NCBI GenBank assembly: GCA_902562425.1
Contig: CACETF010000004.1
Span: 1-64,000, forward strand
Length of the DNA: 64,000 bases
Source: Porticoccaceae bacterium
GTDB lineage: Bacteria; Pseudomonadota; Gammaproteobacteria; Pseudomonadales; Porticoccaceae
Reading direction: 5' to 3'
Part shown: in pieces, positions 19,288 to 29,205 of the stretch
Position numbering within the stretch: position 1 is the stretch's first letter
How the letters are laid out: every line of letters begins with the position of its first letter
Program-made: the position numbers and the translations under genes
The notes under the pieces: model-generated
The model's input: the letters and a program-made list of their open reading frames with translations, nothing else
Told to the model about the DNA's origin: nothing
The model's database searches: none

Positions 19288-20274
19288 CTATTCAGTTGGC
19301 GTCATGGTTAGGACAATCTTGCCCAAAGCACTTCGGTTTGCTATTTTGGAAAACGCGTGTTTGTAATCATGTAGTGGATAACTCTCGCTTTTTAAAGGTG
19401 AAAAAAACCCCTTCTGAATCATATCGGTTAATTCACTAAAATTTTGATGAGAAGCGTTTGAATCGCGGCCTATCCAACCACCCCAATTAACACCAATAAG
19501 CGACGCACCCTTCAATAAAGGAAGATTTAGCGGAATCTTGGCTATTTCTCCGGCTGCAAATCCGATTACAAGAAACCGACCATCCCATGCCGTTGCTCTA
19601 AATGCTTTTTCGGAAAGTTCCCCTCCTACAGAGTCATAAACTAAATCGGCACCTACGCCATGCGTAAGTTCTTTAACTCTTTGCTTTAGATCTTCATGTA
19701 TATAATTTACACATAGATCCGCTCCTGCTTTACGAGCAAAATTAAGCTTTTCCTCAGTGCTAGCGGCCGCTATAACTCTCGCCCCTATAGCCTTAGCAAT
19801 CTGAATTGCGGCGACGCCCACTCCCCCCGCGGCACCGAGAATCAAAACTGTTTCAAGAGGTTGTAACTTACCACGTTGTTTTAGTGCGTAATAAGCAGTC
19901 CCGTAGGTTGTTGCAAAACCCGCGCCCTGCTCAAATGAGAGATGTTTAGGTTTCAAGAAGGTACCTAATTCTGGTACTGCAATCTGACTAGCAAAACCAC
20001 CCATGTGGACCGCAATCACTTCATCACCAACTTTCCGAGATTTTATCGAGCGCCCTACACGTGTGACAATGCCAGATATTTCGGTTCCAGGAATAAATGG
20101 TAGAGATGGCTTATATTGGTATTCTCCTCGAATGGTGAGTAGATCCGGAAAGTTTATACCTGCAGCTTTTACTTCTATAATCACTTCGTCAGCGAGCGGA
20201 TCTAGATCAGGTAAATCTTCCAGTGAGAGGTCTTCAAACGAACCAAAATTATTACATATTAATGCTCTCATCAC
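19288..20274 (-). CDS. NADPH:quinone oxidoreductase-family protein (zinc-free MDR)
   Basis: A 328-residue medium-chain dehydrogenase/reductase of the quinone oxidoreductase (QOR) branch. The substrate-domain signature reads AAGINFPDLLTIRGEYQYKP (37-56), and the cofactor loop is ILGAAGGVGVAAIQIAKAIGA (145-165). It lacks the catalytic zinc Cys/His ligands of alcohol dehydrogenases. It probably reduces a quinone or enone with NADPH. The start has two consecutive ATGs. It is a single gene with spacers on both sides. Confidence 0.9.
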   Translation of the reverse strand: MMRALICNNFGSFEDLSLEDLPDLDPLADEVIIEVKAAGINFPDLLTIRGEYQYKPSLPFIPGTEISGIVTRVGRSIKSRKVGDEVIAVHMGGFASQIAVPELGTFLKPKHLSFEQGAGFATTYGTAYYALKQRGKLQPLETVLILGAAGGVGVAAIQIAKAIGARVIAAASTEEKLNFARKAGADLCVNYIHEDLKQRVKELTHGVGADLVYDSVGGELSEKAFRATAWDGRFLVIGFAAGEIAKIPLNLPLLKGASLIGVNWGGWIGRDSNASHQNFSELTDMIQKGFFSPLKSESYPLHDYKHAFSKIANRSALGKIVLTMTPTE

Positions 20275-20559
20275 TTCTGTCCCCTATTTTTAAAATCCAC
20301 ATTTTCAAAAACTTCATCGAAGGCAACATGTGTAGGGGTCAAAACACCAGATTAAGATCTAGTCAATCTAATGACCATCGTGGAAAGAAACCAAATTTCA
20401 TTTTTACCCATTTTTATTTTTGTCGCGCTGACGAATGCTTAAGATACCTATTAATTTAAACTATACTTTTTCAATTTACTTGCCCGATGAACGCACACAC
20501 TGAATAACTAAAACATAAATGATTTCGACATAATATTGCTTACACAATCATCAGCTAAA

Positions 20560-20634
20560 TGGCGGTCCCTGCAAGAATCGAACTTGCATCTAAGACTTAG
20601 GAGGTCCTTGTTTTGTCCATTAAACTAAGGGACC
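20560..20634 (-). tRNA. tRNA-Arg (anticodon CCT)
   Basis: Read on the minus strand, the acceptor arms GGTCCCT and AGGGACC pair fully, followed by discriminator G and an encoded CCA. The anticodon stem AGGAC/GTCTT has one G-T pair and a loop CTCCTAA, giving anticodon CCT (codon AGG, arginine). The T-arm GCAAG-TTCGATT-CTTGC is perfect, and the D-arm carries the usual AATGG. The length is 75 bases with CCA. No second tRNA and no integrase adjoin it. Confidence 0.95.
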
Positions 20635-20876
20635 AACATCGAGCAGAAGGAAGAGTTTACCTAGATGTAGAATCTGTTGCACTAAATGATCGAAACCGAG
20701 CCCTACCTCTTTAAAAATTTCTTTCCATCAACACGACATATAGATACGTGATGTGGAATTTCTCTTGATGAGCGGAACTGTATGTATGGAGGCAAAATAA
20801 TCTATCTAATGAACCTATAACGCTCAAATAGTTATAGAATGAGAAATATTAGTTTTCAAAGTCCAATCAACTATTT

Positions 20877-21590
20877 ATGAATATACTCTTAATCGATAAA
20901 AAAGAAGTGAAATCTGATCGCGCGATAATTTCGGGACGGCAGTTCGAACATTTGAAAAAAGTGCTTCGTGTGAATGTAGGCGATAAGATCCGCATAGGGG
21001 TGATTAACGATTTACTCGGTATCGGAATAGTCGAACGACTTGAAATGCAGTACATTTCACTTTCTATTTCTGCAGTCTCACCTCCGCCAAAAGCTGTGCC
21101 TGCAACTGTTATACTATCGCTACCACGACCAAGATTTTTAAAACGCATCATGCAAAATCTCGCGGCATTAGGAATAAAAGATATCCACGTTATCCATTCC
21201 AAAAGAGTAGAAAATAGTTATTGGAATACACCTCACATCTGTTTGTCTAATATCAAAAAAGATTTAATATTGGGACTAGAGCAGGCTGGTGATACAGTTG
21301 TTCCAGAGGTCACTTTGCACAGACGATTTAAACCCTTTTTCGAGGATGTGTTGCCGCATCTGATGAATGGCAGGAAGAAATTTTTAGCGCAGCCAAGGTC
21401 AGAAATATCATGTCCAATATGTATAAATCAATCCAGTGTGTTAATAATTGGGCCAGAGGGCGGATTCATACCCTACGAAATTAACAAATTTAAAGATATT
21501 GGTTTTCAGGCTGTGAGTATTGGGGATCGCATAATGAAGGTAGAAGTTGCAATACCAATGTTGATATCCAGACTATATCCAAGTCAATAA
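20877..21590 (+). CDS. rsmE: 16S rRNA m3U1498 methyltransferase
   Basis: A SPOUT-fold methyltransferase that methylates U1498 of 16S rRNA with SAM, 237 residues (normal length). An N-terminal PUA-like part contains HLKKVLRVNVGDKIRIG (25-41), matching the family's 'HlxxVLRl..Gd'. The SAM-binding knot shows LIIGPEGGFIPYEI (189-202) and SIGDRIMKVEVA (214-225), the counterpart of 'LGprILRtETA'. In the latter, Leu-Arg-Thr is changed to Met-Lys-Val, a mild divergence. The gene stands 75 bases before pabB. Confidence 0.92.
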   Translation: MNILLIDKKEVKSDRAIISGRQFEHLKKVLRVNVGDKIRIGVINDLLGIGIVERLEMQYISLSISAVSPPPKAVPATVILSLPRPRFLKRIMQNLAALGIKDIHVIHSKRVENSYWNTPHICLSNIKKDLILGLEQAGDTVVPEVTLHRRFKPFFEDVLPHLMNGRKKFLAQPRSEISCPICINQSSVLIIGPEGGFIPYEINKFKDIGFQAVSIGDRIMKVEVAIPMLISRLYPSQ

Positions 21591-21664
21591 AGACTAATAT
21601 CTTTCAGGAATACGTACTAAGATTACCTTAGAATTCCTCGTGCAATTCACGATACAAGCAAAAG

Positions 21665-23050
21665 ATGGAACAAGTACTAACAAAACCTGTAACCTACCAT
21701 ACTAACTCAACAATACTCTTTGAATTGTTGAGTTCCCAGCCAGACGCAATTTGGTTAGACTCCTGCCAACCACATAGTCAGCAAGGCAGATATGATATTA
21801 TTTCAGCGTGTCCTGACCACGTTGTTGAAACTTGTGGTAAATTTTCTACTATAACCAGCGAAAACAACTCCTATGCATCTAGTCGTGATCCTTTTGACAT
21901 CGCGAATGATCTCTTGGAGCCACTTAAAAAATATGAGATGCCCACAAAGATTAGAACACCGTTCGTGGCGGGAATTATCGGCTATTTCGGCTACGACCTC
22001 GGGCGTGCTTATTTTGAAATTGACAACTCTACAAAAATGGAGTCAGCTCTCCCCGATATGCGGATAGGCAGATATTTGTGGGGTTTGGTTGTAGATCATC
22101 TAGAAAAAAGCGCACACTTAAATTTTCATCCACATTGTTCAGATTCACTTCAAGAGACGATTCTAAAAATCTTCGAGCGCTTTGAGCTCACAAATCGGCA
22201 CCGCCAACGATCATTCGCGCTAAAAAACTCCTTTCAACCACAAACGCCGAAAATTGACTATTTGGCAAAAATATCTAAAATTCAACAATATATAGCCGCT
22301 GGAGACTGCTACCAAGTTAATCTTGCTCAACATTTTTCGGCTTCATACAATGGAAACATTTTCAGCGCTTATCTTGCCCTAAGAGAAAAGATGCCATCCC
22401 CCTATGCTGCCTTTTGGAGTTGGGAAAAATCAAAAGGAGTTATGAGCTTATCTCCCGAGCGGTTCCTCCAAGTCAGAAATGGATATGCCGAGACAAAGCC
22501 AATTAAAGGTACTATAAGCCGTAGCTCTGATAATAAACAAGACCAACAAAACGCCCAGCTACTTTTAAGCAGCGAAAAAGACCTAGCAGAAAATTTAATG
22601 ATAGTTGATTTGTTAAGAAATGATCTCAGTAAAAATGCTGAGGCAGGCAGTGTCCTAGTGCCAAAACTATTTGCCTTGGAGAGCTTTCCTAATGTTCATC
22701 ACCTCGTTAGTACGGTTACAGCCAAACTCAAATCGGGTGTTTCTCCTCCCAAACTATTGAGAGACTGTTTTCCTGGAGGGTCGATAACAGGGGCGCCAAA
22801 GCAAAGGGCAATGCAAGTTATTGAAGAGCTGGAGCCAGTCAAGAGGAACGTATATTGCGGAAGCATAGGTTATATTAATGCTGATGCAACGATGGACACT
22901 AATATCGCAATCAGAACAGTACTCGCAGATGGGCAGACCTTACATTGCTGGGGCGGTGGCGGAATTACCGCGGACTCTGACCCCACAACAGAGTATCAGG
23001 AGTCTTTGTCGAAAATAATTACATTATTAAAAACAATCGAAAACCTCTGA
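21665..23050 (+). CDS. pabB: Aminodeoxychorismate synthase component I
   Basis: A chorismate-using enzyme of folate synthesis: with the glutaminase PabA it makes 4-amino-4-deoxychorismate. It is 461 residues long. The lysine motif that marks PabB, PIKGT (279-283), is present instead of the anthranilate synthase PIAGT. Other conserved segments are AGDCYQVNLAQHF (212-224), LRNDL and FPGGSITGAPKQRAM (about 372-386). The N-terminal half carries VAGIIGYFGYDLGR (101-114), typical of the family. No C-terminal lyase (PabC) fusion. It is convergent with alkB (13 bases between stops). Confidence 0.93.
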   Translation: MEQVLTKPVTYHTNSTILFELLSSQPDAIWLDSCQPHSQQGRYDIISACPDHVVETCGKFSTITSENNSYASSRDPFDIANDLLEPLKKYEMPTKIRTPFVAGIIGYFGYDLGRAYFEIDNSTKMESALPDMRIGRYLWGLVVDHLEKSAHLNFHPHCSDSLQETILKIFERFELTNRHRQRSFALKNSFQPQTPKIDYLAKISKIQQYIAAGDCYQVNLAQHFSASYNGNIFSAYLALREKMPSPYAAFWSWEKSKGVMSLSPERFLQVRNGYAETKPIKGTISRSSDNKQDQQNAQLLLSSEKDLAENLMIVDLLRNDLSKNAEAGSVLVPKLFALESFPNVHHLVSTVTAKLKSGVSPPKLLRDCFPGGSITGAPKQRAMQVIEELEPVKRNVYCGSIGYINADATMDTNIAIRTVLADGQTLHCWGGGGITADSDPTTEYQESLSKIITLLKTIENL

Positions 23051-23063
23051 CATAGGCTCGCTG

Positions 23064-23687
23064 TTAAGTCGTCATATATCTGAAAGTGAAGTTCACTCTG
23101 GCGTCGCTAAGATTGCGTGATTTTGGAATTCTGTGCTTCCAAAAACTTTGCAATCCGGGACCCATCAACAGGAGCGATCCGTGTGGGAGGTTCAGTGATA
23201 CTCGCTGCCCAGTCAAATTATGACGAAGATCAAACTTGCGTTCGACGCCGAGGGAAAAAGAGGCAATTATAGGTTCATTACCCAAAGAAGCCTCGTCATC
23301 TGCATGCCAGTCGACACTATCATTGCCATCTCTATAATAATTAACAAGCGCTCTGTTGAACTCCGAGTTTGTCTGAATTTCGATAGATCTTCTGAGTCGA
23401 TCCATCCAAGGGGGAAATTCTAAAGCCTCCAATCGGATATTAGAGTAGGTGTAGTTTGTCCCCGGGGTACCAAACCAATTTTGCAATCTTGGGATGGGTA
23501 TTTTCCTACCCATCATTCGAATGCTGTCATGTCGCCAAGGCGTTTGCTTTATCGCTCGCGCTAGGAGCAAATCGGCCTCCTCAGACGGCATCCAATTAGG
23601 CCAAAACCGAAGATAGCCCAATCGCCCATCAGATAGACTCATGGGAATTTTTTGCTCTCTAAAAAGATCCATACACACTTGGCTCAA
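23064..23687 (-). CDS. alkB: AlkB-type Fe(II)/2-oxoglutarate DNA dealkylase
   Basis: A 207-residue dioxygenase that removes methyl groups from 1-methyladenine and 3-methylcytosine oxidatively. The iron ligands are His128 and Asp130 in DWHADDE, and His185 in FWKHRIPK. The 2-oxoglutarate arginines lie in ARVNFTFR (Arg197, Arg203). The substrate-side loop NYYRDGNDSVDWH (116-128) resembles the ALKBH2/3 subgroup rather than E. coli AlkB. The start overlaps the end of murB by 29 bases; an internal ATG (residue 6) would reduce this overlap. It is the last gene of the minus-strand run from msbA. Confidence 0.9.
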   Translation of the reverse strand: MSQVCMDLFREQKIPMSLSDGRLGYLRFWPNWMPSEEADLLLARAIKQTPWRHDSIRMMGRKIPIPRLQNWFGTPGTNYTYSNIRLEALEFPPWMDRLRRSIEIQTNSEFNRALVNYYRDGNDSVDWHADDEASLGNEPIIASFSLGVERKFDLRHNLTGQRVSLNLPHGSLLLMGPGLQSFWKHRIPKSRNLSDARVNFTFRYMTT

Positions 23688-24696
23688 GCTCTAGTGAGAT
23701 TCCAAAAACGCTTAGAACCTGCTGTTTAACAGATTCCGAAAACTGCAACAGTTCCCTTGAACTAGCGTTCCCATAATTAAGTAGTACCAACGCCTGCTCT
23801 GAGGACATTCCAACATTACCAGAACGAAAGCCTTTAAAACCACATCTTTCTATTAACCAACCAGCAGCAACTTTGTATTCCGCTCCATTTATTTCAAACA
23901 CGGGGGCCAAGGGATTACACTCCAAAAATCTACTAACCGAGTCGGAATTAAGTACGGGATTTTTAAAAAAACTTCCCACATTTGCAATTATTGACGGATC
24001 CGGATACTTTCTCCTCCTGATATCTGAGATAGTGCGAGCAACTATATGAGGTGTAATTGGTCCTGTTGGTTTTTGCGTGTCCTTTTTAAGAGCCTCGGAA
24101 AGTAGTGGATAATCGTATTGGACGTCGGCCGTTAAAGAAAGCTTGATTTTAATCTCTAAAATGATATACCTATTTTTTCGTTTTCTCTTGAAGATACTAT
24201 CACGATAACCAAATTCACATAATTTATGTGGCAACGAATTTATCTCCCCTGTTCGTATATCCATGGCATCCAGAGAAATAAAAACATCAGATAACTCAAC
24301 CCCATATGCACCAATATTCTGTATTGGAGCAGCTCCAACACTTCCTGGGATTTGGACAAGGTTCTCAAGGCCATACCAATTGTTCCGCAAAGCATATTCA
24401 ACTAATTTTGACCAATTTTCCCCAGCAGCAACCGATAGGACCACATTATTTCCATCTATGCTGTGACGAATACCTTTTAAATTTATATTAATTACCAGGC
24501 CATATAAATTATTTTTTAACACTACATTACTACCAGCGCCAAGGACGGTAACTGCAAGGTTTTTTGACCTCGCAAAAGTAAGCGCTTCTCTTAAGTCTGC
24601 AGTGTTAATAACCTCACAAAAATATTCCGCGGTAGACTGCAGTGCGAGTGTATTATTTCGTATTAAATTGCAGTTATTTAAAATTTTAAAAGTCAT
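23659..24696 (-). CDS. murB: UDP-N-acetylmuramate dehydrogenase
   Basis: A flavoenzyme that reduces the enolpyruvyl group in peptidoglycan precursor synthesis, 345 residues, E. coli-like type I. The FAD-binding segment AVTVLGAGSNVVLKN (48-62) and IPGSVGAAPIQNIGAYGVEL (116-135) are conserved. The proton-donor Ser is Ser242 in NVGSFFKNP, with Arg165 in FGYRDSIF. The catalytic Glu lies in LELEPSVYG near the end. The start ATG overlaps the stop of the phosphatase gene by four bases (ATGA-type coupling). Confidence 0.95.
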   Translation of the reverse strand: MTFKILNNCNLIRNNTLALQSTAEYFCEVINTADLREALTFARSKNLAVTVLGAGSNVVLKNNLYGLVININLKGIRHSIDGNNVVLSVAAGENWSKLVEYALRNNWYGLENLVQIPGSVGAAPIQNIGAYGVELSDVFISLDAMDIRTGEINSLPHKLCEFGYRDSIFKRKRKNRYIILEIKIKLSLTADVQYDYPLLSEALKKDTQKPTGPITPHIVARTISDIRRRKYPDPSIIANVGSFFKNPVLNSDSVSRFLECNPLAPVFEINGAEYKVAAGWLIERCGFKGFRSGNVGMSSEQALVLLNYGNASSRELLQFSESVKQQVLSVFGISLELEPSVYGSF

Positions 24697-25166
24697 ATGT
24701 GGTGTTTTAAAATGTGCTTAAACAAGTTTTCAACCGCTTCAAATACTAAATCAAGCATAATTTCAAAACCTTGATCATCAGAATAATAAGGATCTGGGAC
24801 ATCATACAAATTATTTTCTCCAAGAAAGTCTAGTAACAAACCCAAGTGGCCATCAAAAGATACGGGACAATCACGCCGTAGAGAGCTCAGATTTTGCCTG
24901 TCCATTGCCAATATATAATCAAACTTTAGAAAATCAGATGAACTAAAACGACGAGCACGTAAGTGGCTTATATCAATAGAACGCTTTGATGCAGCCTCAA
25001 TCGCTCTCTGATCTGGCGGGTTACCGAGATGCCAGTTACCGGTGCCTGCAGAATCTATCGATATCCTGTTGGACATGCCATGTTTTTTTACTATCTTTCC
25101 AAATACACCCTCCGCTGTGGGCGATCGGCAGATATTTCCCAAGCAAACAAACAGTACATAAACCAT
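24693..25166 (-). CDS. Low-molecular-weight protein-tyrosine phosphatase
   Basis: A 157-residue LMW-PTP. The phosphate loop with catalytic Cys8 and Arg14 reads VCLGNICRSPTAEG (7-20), and the general acid is Asp125 in VPDPYYSDD. Such proteins dephosphorylate Tyr residues, often of exopolysaccharide (Wzc-type) kinases, though no such kinase is nearby. It lies between kdsB (10-base gap) and murB (4-base overlap) in the envelope run. Confidence 0.93.
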   Translation of the reverse strand: MVYVLFVCLGNICRSPTAEGVFGKIVKKHGMSNRISIDSAGTGNWHLGNPPDQRAIEAASKRSIDISHLRARRFSSSDFLKFDYILAMDRQNLSSLRRDCPVSFDGHLGLLLDFLGENNLYDVPDPYYSDDQGFEIMLDLVFEAVENLFKHILKHHI

Positions 25167-25176
25167 AGCGTATTTG

Positions 25177-25956
25177 TTACGTGAATTGATTTGATAAATT
25201 TCTAAAAAACTTATTTATTTTTAATAAATCTTCCTTGGTATCAACGCCGTGAGGCACATCGCAGCAAGCCTTCTCAACATGAATTTTAATACCATGCGCC
25301 ATAAATCGTAATTGTTCTAATCTCTCTATTTTTTCTAGCTTAGACTGCTGTTGGTTAACAAATCGTCGCAAGGTGTTTACGCGGTAAGCATATAAACCGA
25401 CATGCCTGGATCCCTCTACTAAATCATTATGAGATAAACTAGTTCTTGAAAATCCAAAATTCCGAGGCCACGGTATCGGAGCGCGACTAAAAAATAATGC
25501 AAAACTTTCGTCATCAACCACAACTTTAACAACATTTGGGTTTAAGAAATCATCGATTTCAACGATCGGAGCAGACAGTGTAGCAACGCCAGCTGAAGGA
25601 TTCATATCAAGGTTATTTGCTACCTGATTAATAATATCTGGCGGTATCAAAGGTTCATCACCCTGAACATTTACGATAATCTCAGTATCCTCAAGCAATA
25701 GCTGGCCCGCAATTTCATTAATTCTGTCAGAACCAGATTGGTGACCTGACGCCGTCATGCGGACTTCCCCACCGAATTCTCTTGCCACGGTCTCGACGCG
25801 CTCATCATCTGTAGCGATGATGATCTGTCGGGCATTACTTTTCTCGGCCTGCTCCCACACCCTTTGCAACATCGTTTTTCCAGATACGTCACATAATACC
25901 TTATTAGGCAATCGCGACGAGCCATAGCGAGCCGGAATTACTACAGTAAATTCCAT
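25177..25956 (-). CDS. kdsB: 3-deoxy-manno-octulosonate cytidylyltransferase
   Basis: Activates Kdo with CTP for lipopolysaccharide inner-core synthesis; 259 residues. The nucleotide-binding N-terminus reads VVIPARYGSSRLPNKVL (5-21), and VNVQGDEPLIPP (about 93-104) is the conserved metal/nucleotide segment. The late GLYAYR motif is also present. It is 24 bases after lpxK. The Trm112-like small protein (YcaR) that often sits between lpxK and kdsB in Enterobacteria and Pseudomonas is absent here. Confidence 0.95.
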   Translation of the reverse strand: MEFTVVIPARYGSSRLPNKVLCDVSGKTMLQRVWEQAEKSNARQIIIATDDERVETVAREFGGEVRMTASGHQSGSDRINEIAGQLLLEDTEIIVNVQGDEPLIPPDIINQVANNLDMNPSAGVATLSAPIVEIDDFLNPNVVKVVVDDESFALFFSRAPIPWPRNFGFSRTSLSHNDLVEGSRHVGLYAYRVNTLRRFVNQQQSKLEKIERLEQLRFMAHGIKIHVEKACCDVPHGVDTKEDLLKINKFFRNLSNQFT

Positions 25957-25980
25957 AGATATCTCATAACATTCAACTTC

Positions 25981-27006
25981 TTATATTCGCGCTATCGGAT
26001 ACAGTCCTTTATGATTTAAGCAAGCAATCAAGTTGTCGGTTACCGAAGGATCCAGAACAGCCTCTACCTCCAAACACCATACATCATGATCAAACTCCCA
26101 CTCCAATTTTACAGCATCTTTTGCGGTAATAATTATATCCAACCCATCATTGAAAGACAGGTCTCCCAACTTTAAACGATCATGATCGTCATATGGGTGT
26201 AAAATCACCTGAAGTCCAAGTCTCTCGAGAGACTTCTTAAAACGTTCCGGAGCACCAATAGCAGCAACCGCATGCACGATTTCTGAGCCATCCCAATTAT
26301 CAGGATCGCACACCTGTCCAGTTAGTAAATTCACAAATTTCACGGGTTTATAAAAAAAATGAAAAACATGCACATGAGGAGGATATAACTTTTTCTCTAC
26401 CTCATCGTTCACAGCAATAAAATCGACCGAACGCAGTCGCCTGATTGGCTCTCGTAGCGGTCCAGCTGGGATGCAAAATCCATTTCCAAATACTCGGGAT
26501 CCGTCTATTACAACCACTTCGACATCACGATTCATCGAATAATGCTGAAGCCCATCATCGCTCAAGATTAAATCATAATCTCCTGTGCTTGAGAGAAACT
26601 TCACCGCTCGAGCACGGTCAGAATCAACAATCACCCTACATTCGCATGATTTAGCAATAAGCAGAGGCTCATCTCCGCTTAGACAAACTGGTGTTTCTGA
26701 AGTCACCTCGATAGGTTCTTTTTGTCTAGACCTACCATAACCCCTACTCACTACGGCAGTTTTCATCCCCCTCCTGAGAAGTTCTCTTACGAGCGAGATC
26801 AATAGAGGGGTTTTACCGCTGCCACCGACTGCGATATTGCCAATGACGATCACAGGCACAGAGTTTTTTTGCCTGAAAAATCTACTCTTGAGAACCGCTT
26901 TCCTAATTTCAATTAGTAGGACAAAGATGGCACTGATGGGCAGTAGCACATATAACCATGCGCTTCTCCGATACCACGACGTTGTCAAAAAGTGTTCAAA
27001 GGACAC
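25981..27006 (-). CDS. lpxK: Tetraacyldisaccharide 4'-kinase
   Basis: An inner-membrane kinase that phosphorylates the lipid A precursor at the 4' position; 341 residues. One N-terminal hydrophobic segment (about 16-33) is followed by the Walker A IGNIAVGGSGKTPL (55-68). VVSRGYGR is the next conserved segment, and DLILSDDGLQHYSMNRDVEVVVID the Asp-rich core. It is placed directly after msbA (7-base gap), the usual gammaproteobacterial order. Confidence 0.95.
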   Translation of the reverse strand: MSFEHFLTTSWYRRSAWLYVLLPISAIFVLLIEIRKAVLKSRFFRQKNSVPVIVIGNIAVGGSGKTPLLISLVRELLRRGMKTAVVSRGYGRSRQKEPIEVTSETPVCLSGDEPLLIAKSCECRVIVDSDRARAVKFLSSTGDYDLILSDDGLQHYSMNRDVEVVVIDGSRVFGNGFCIPAGPLREPIRRLRSVDFIAVNDEVEKKLYPPHVHVFHFFYKPVKFVNLLTGQVCDPDNWDGSEIVHAVAAIGAPERFKKSLERLGLQVILHPYDDHDRLKLGDLSFNDGLDIIITAKDAVKLEWEFDHDVWCLEVEAVLDPSVTDNLIACLNHKGLYPIARI

Positions 27007-27013
27007 GTAAATC

Positions 27014-28849
27014 TCACTCCATCAACACAAATTGATTTCGATGAAGATCGACATAACGGCCCGCTTGAGCAATTAATTCTTTATGAGTACCTTGTTCGAG
27101 AATTTGTCCATTTTCCATTACTAAGATGTGATCGGCCCTCTCAACGGTGGTCAAACGATGTGCTATTACAAAAGTTGTTCGATTTTCCATCAGTAGCTCC
27201 AGTGCTTCTTGTATTTGTCTCTCACCGTCAGTATCTAGAGATGATGTAGCCTCATCCAATATCAAAATTGGGGCATCTTTTAGTACTGCCCTAGCGATAG
27301 CAATGCGTTGTCTCTGCCCTCCAGATAACAAAACACCATCATCACCAATTATTGTTTCATAGCCATCTGACAACTCAGAAATAAATTCATCAGCATTTGC
27401 AACTCTTGCTGCATTCCTCACCTCTTTTAGCTCAGATTTGGCGAGAGCACCATAAGCAATGTTGTTAAGTATGCTGTCATTAAAAAGTGTGATGTTCTGA
27501 CTTACGAGAGCTATTTGGTGGCGCAAATTACTTAAGGTATATTCATTGATGTCGACGTCATCTAGGTGGATAGAGCCCCTTTGATAATCATAAAATCTCA
27601 TAATCAAACTTATCAGCGATGTTTTTCCACTCCCCGATGAACCAACGATAGCCACTGTTTGGCCTGGGTCAACGGAAAAGGTAAGGCGCGTAAGGACTGT
27701 TCTGTCAGAATCTGGATAGCAAAAAGAAACATTTTTAAAGACGAATTTTCCACTTGCTCTGTCCACAGTGTATTCGCCTTTATTAACCTCCTGATCAGCG
27801 TCAAGTATCTCAAAAATTGAGGCAGCGGCAGCAATACCTCTTTGTATCGAACTATTTATCTCACTGAGTTGTCGGACAGGTTTTATCAACATGCCAGAGG
27901 CGACTAAAAATGTTATAAAACTACCCGTGGTCATATTAGAGAGGATAATTGGATTTAGCATCAACCCTGTGACCGCGGCAAAAGCAATCGACACCAGAAG
28001 CATTACCAACGGATTGCTTACTCCCTCTGTCAAAGACATCTTTAGATTCTGCCTCCGATTGGCGTGACTTGCGAGCAGCAAACGTTGGCGTTCCATATCA
28101 GCGCCACCATACATTCGCACCTCCGAGTACCCATTAACGGCCTCCTGAGTCACATGGGTCACATCACCCATTGCTGACTGAATTCTTTTACTAATAATCC
28201 GAAAACGTTTACTGACATATCCAACTAAAAGGGCTATTAAAGGCATCACTGCCAAAAAAAAGATCGCTAAACGCCAATTGACATAAAATAAATAAGTAAG
28301 GAGCCCAATTACCAAGCTACCCTGTTGCAACATAGTTTTTACTGCCTTTGTGCCAGCTTCAGTTACTTGCTGTACGTTGAAGGTTATTACCGATACCAAG
28401 TGCCCCGACATCGACTGGTCAAAGAACTTTATTGGTAGTAACAAATATTTATTAAAAATTTCAGATCTAAGCGTATGTACTAAGTAATTTGCCACATAGG
28501 CGAGGCCATATGTTCCGATAAGATAACCGAGACCCCTCATAAGACTTACTGCAATCAAAAATGTTGGGATAATTAACCATGCGCGATCAGCTGGTTGGGA
28601 GCCGAAAAACCGATCTGAAAAGAAGGCAGTAATTCCAGTTAGCGGTAAAGGTTTTGTATCTTGCCCTGGGATCGCAGTGAGTTGCCCCACAGTATCGGTG
28701 ATGAAACCGAGCAGATCTACGAAAGCAACTTCTGCAATCGAATGCATTATTAAACCCGAAATTGCAATTAAAATTGCAAACCAATGGTGCGAAACATACT
28801 TCAACAAACGCACATATGTAAAAGCGGGTCGGTTATCGATTTTTATCAT
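27014..28849 (-). CDS. msbA: Lipid A export ABC transporter MsbA
   Basis: An inner-membrane ABC half-transporter, a homodimer that flips lipid A-core to the periplasmic face; 611 residues. Six transmembrane helices (about 20-310) are fused to an ATPase. The Walker A is IVGSSGSGKTSL, the signature LSGGQRQRIAIARA, the Walker B PILILDEATSSLD, and the H-loop IAHRL. Placement ahead of lpxK and kdsB supports MsbA over a general drug exporter. It is the first gene of a run down to alkB. A TATAAT hexamer lies close upstream on the minus strand (about 28863-28868). Confidence 0.92.
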   Translation of the reverse strand: MIKIDNRPAFTYVRLLKYVSHHWFAILIAISGLIMHSIAEVAFVDLLGFITDTVGQLTAIPGQDTKPLPLTGITAFFSDRFFGSQPADRAWLIIPTFLIAVSLMRGLGYLIGTYGLAYVANYLVHTLRSEIFNKYLLLPIKFFDQSMSGHLVSVITFNVQQVTEAGTKAVKTMLQQGSLVIGLLTYLFYVNWRLAIFFLAVMPLIALLVGYVSKRFRIISKRIQSAMGDVTHVTQEAVNGYSEVRMYGGADMERQRLLLASHANRRQNLKMSLTEGVSNPLVMLLVSIAFAAVTGLMLNPIILSNMTTGSFITFLVASGMLIKPVRQLSEINSSIQRGIAAAASIFEILDADQEVNKGEYTVDRASGKFVFKNVSFCYPDSDRTVLTRLTFSVDPGQTVAIVGSSGSGKTSLISLIMRFYDYQRGSIHLDDVDINEYTLSNLRHQIALVSQNITLFNDSILNNIAYGALAKSELKEVRNAARVANADEFISELSDGYETIIGDDGVLLSGGQRQRIAIARAVLKDAPILILDEATSSLDTDGERQIQEALELLMENRTTFVIAHRLTTVERADHILVMENGQILEQGTHKELIAQAGRYVDLHRNQFVLME

Positions 28850-29205
28850 GAAACTAGATGGATTATACCGATTTCAAGGTGGGATTTGTTGACAATAATT
28901 CCACCGGAGGCCAAGCACCAAAAGTAACGCGTCATTTTTCTAGTCATCCAATTACCCAATATTGTGATGATAGTACCGGACTTTGCTTTTGACAATCCCC
29001 ATAAATCAGTTGACTTTTATTACCACGCTTGTGACTAAACATATAAACTTCACATAAACAAAGCTATAATGTAGAAAAACATAAGTTTATTTTGTTCAGT
29101 GAAAAAACGTTGTGAAATTTCAAGTTTTTTTTGTTAAACCCAACAACAATACAAGAAAGTTTTTTAAAAAAGTGGTTATCGCACTTCCCTGAGTCTGGAG
29201 TTCTT
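28850..29205. other. Divergent spacer, msbA / flavodoxin-like gene
   Basis: Contains an inverted repeat with nine-base arms (28878-28886 and 28897-28905, one G-T pair) in the untranslated leader of msbA. A TATAAT at 29065-29070 may serve the plus-strand gene. An upstream in-frame TTG (29131) could extend that gene, but the added residues do not belong to the fold. Confidence 0.4.

Noticed and set aside
20560-20634. tRNA-Arg as an integration site of a mobile element
   Set aside because: No integrase, no direct repeat of the tRNA 3' end and ordinary housekeeping genes on both sides.
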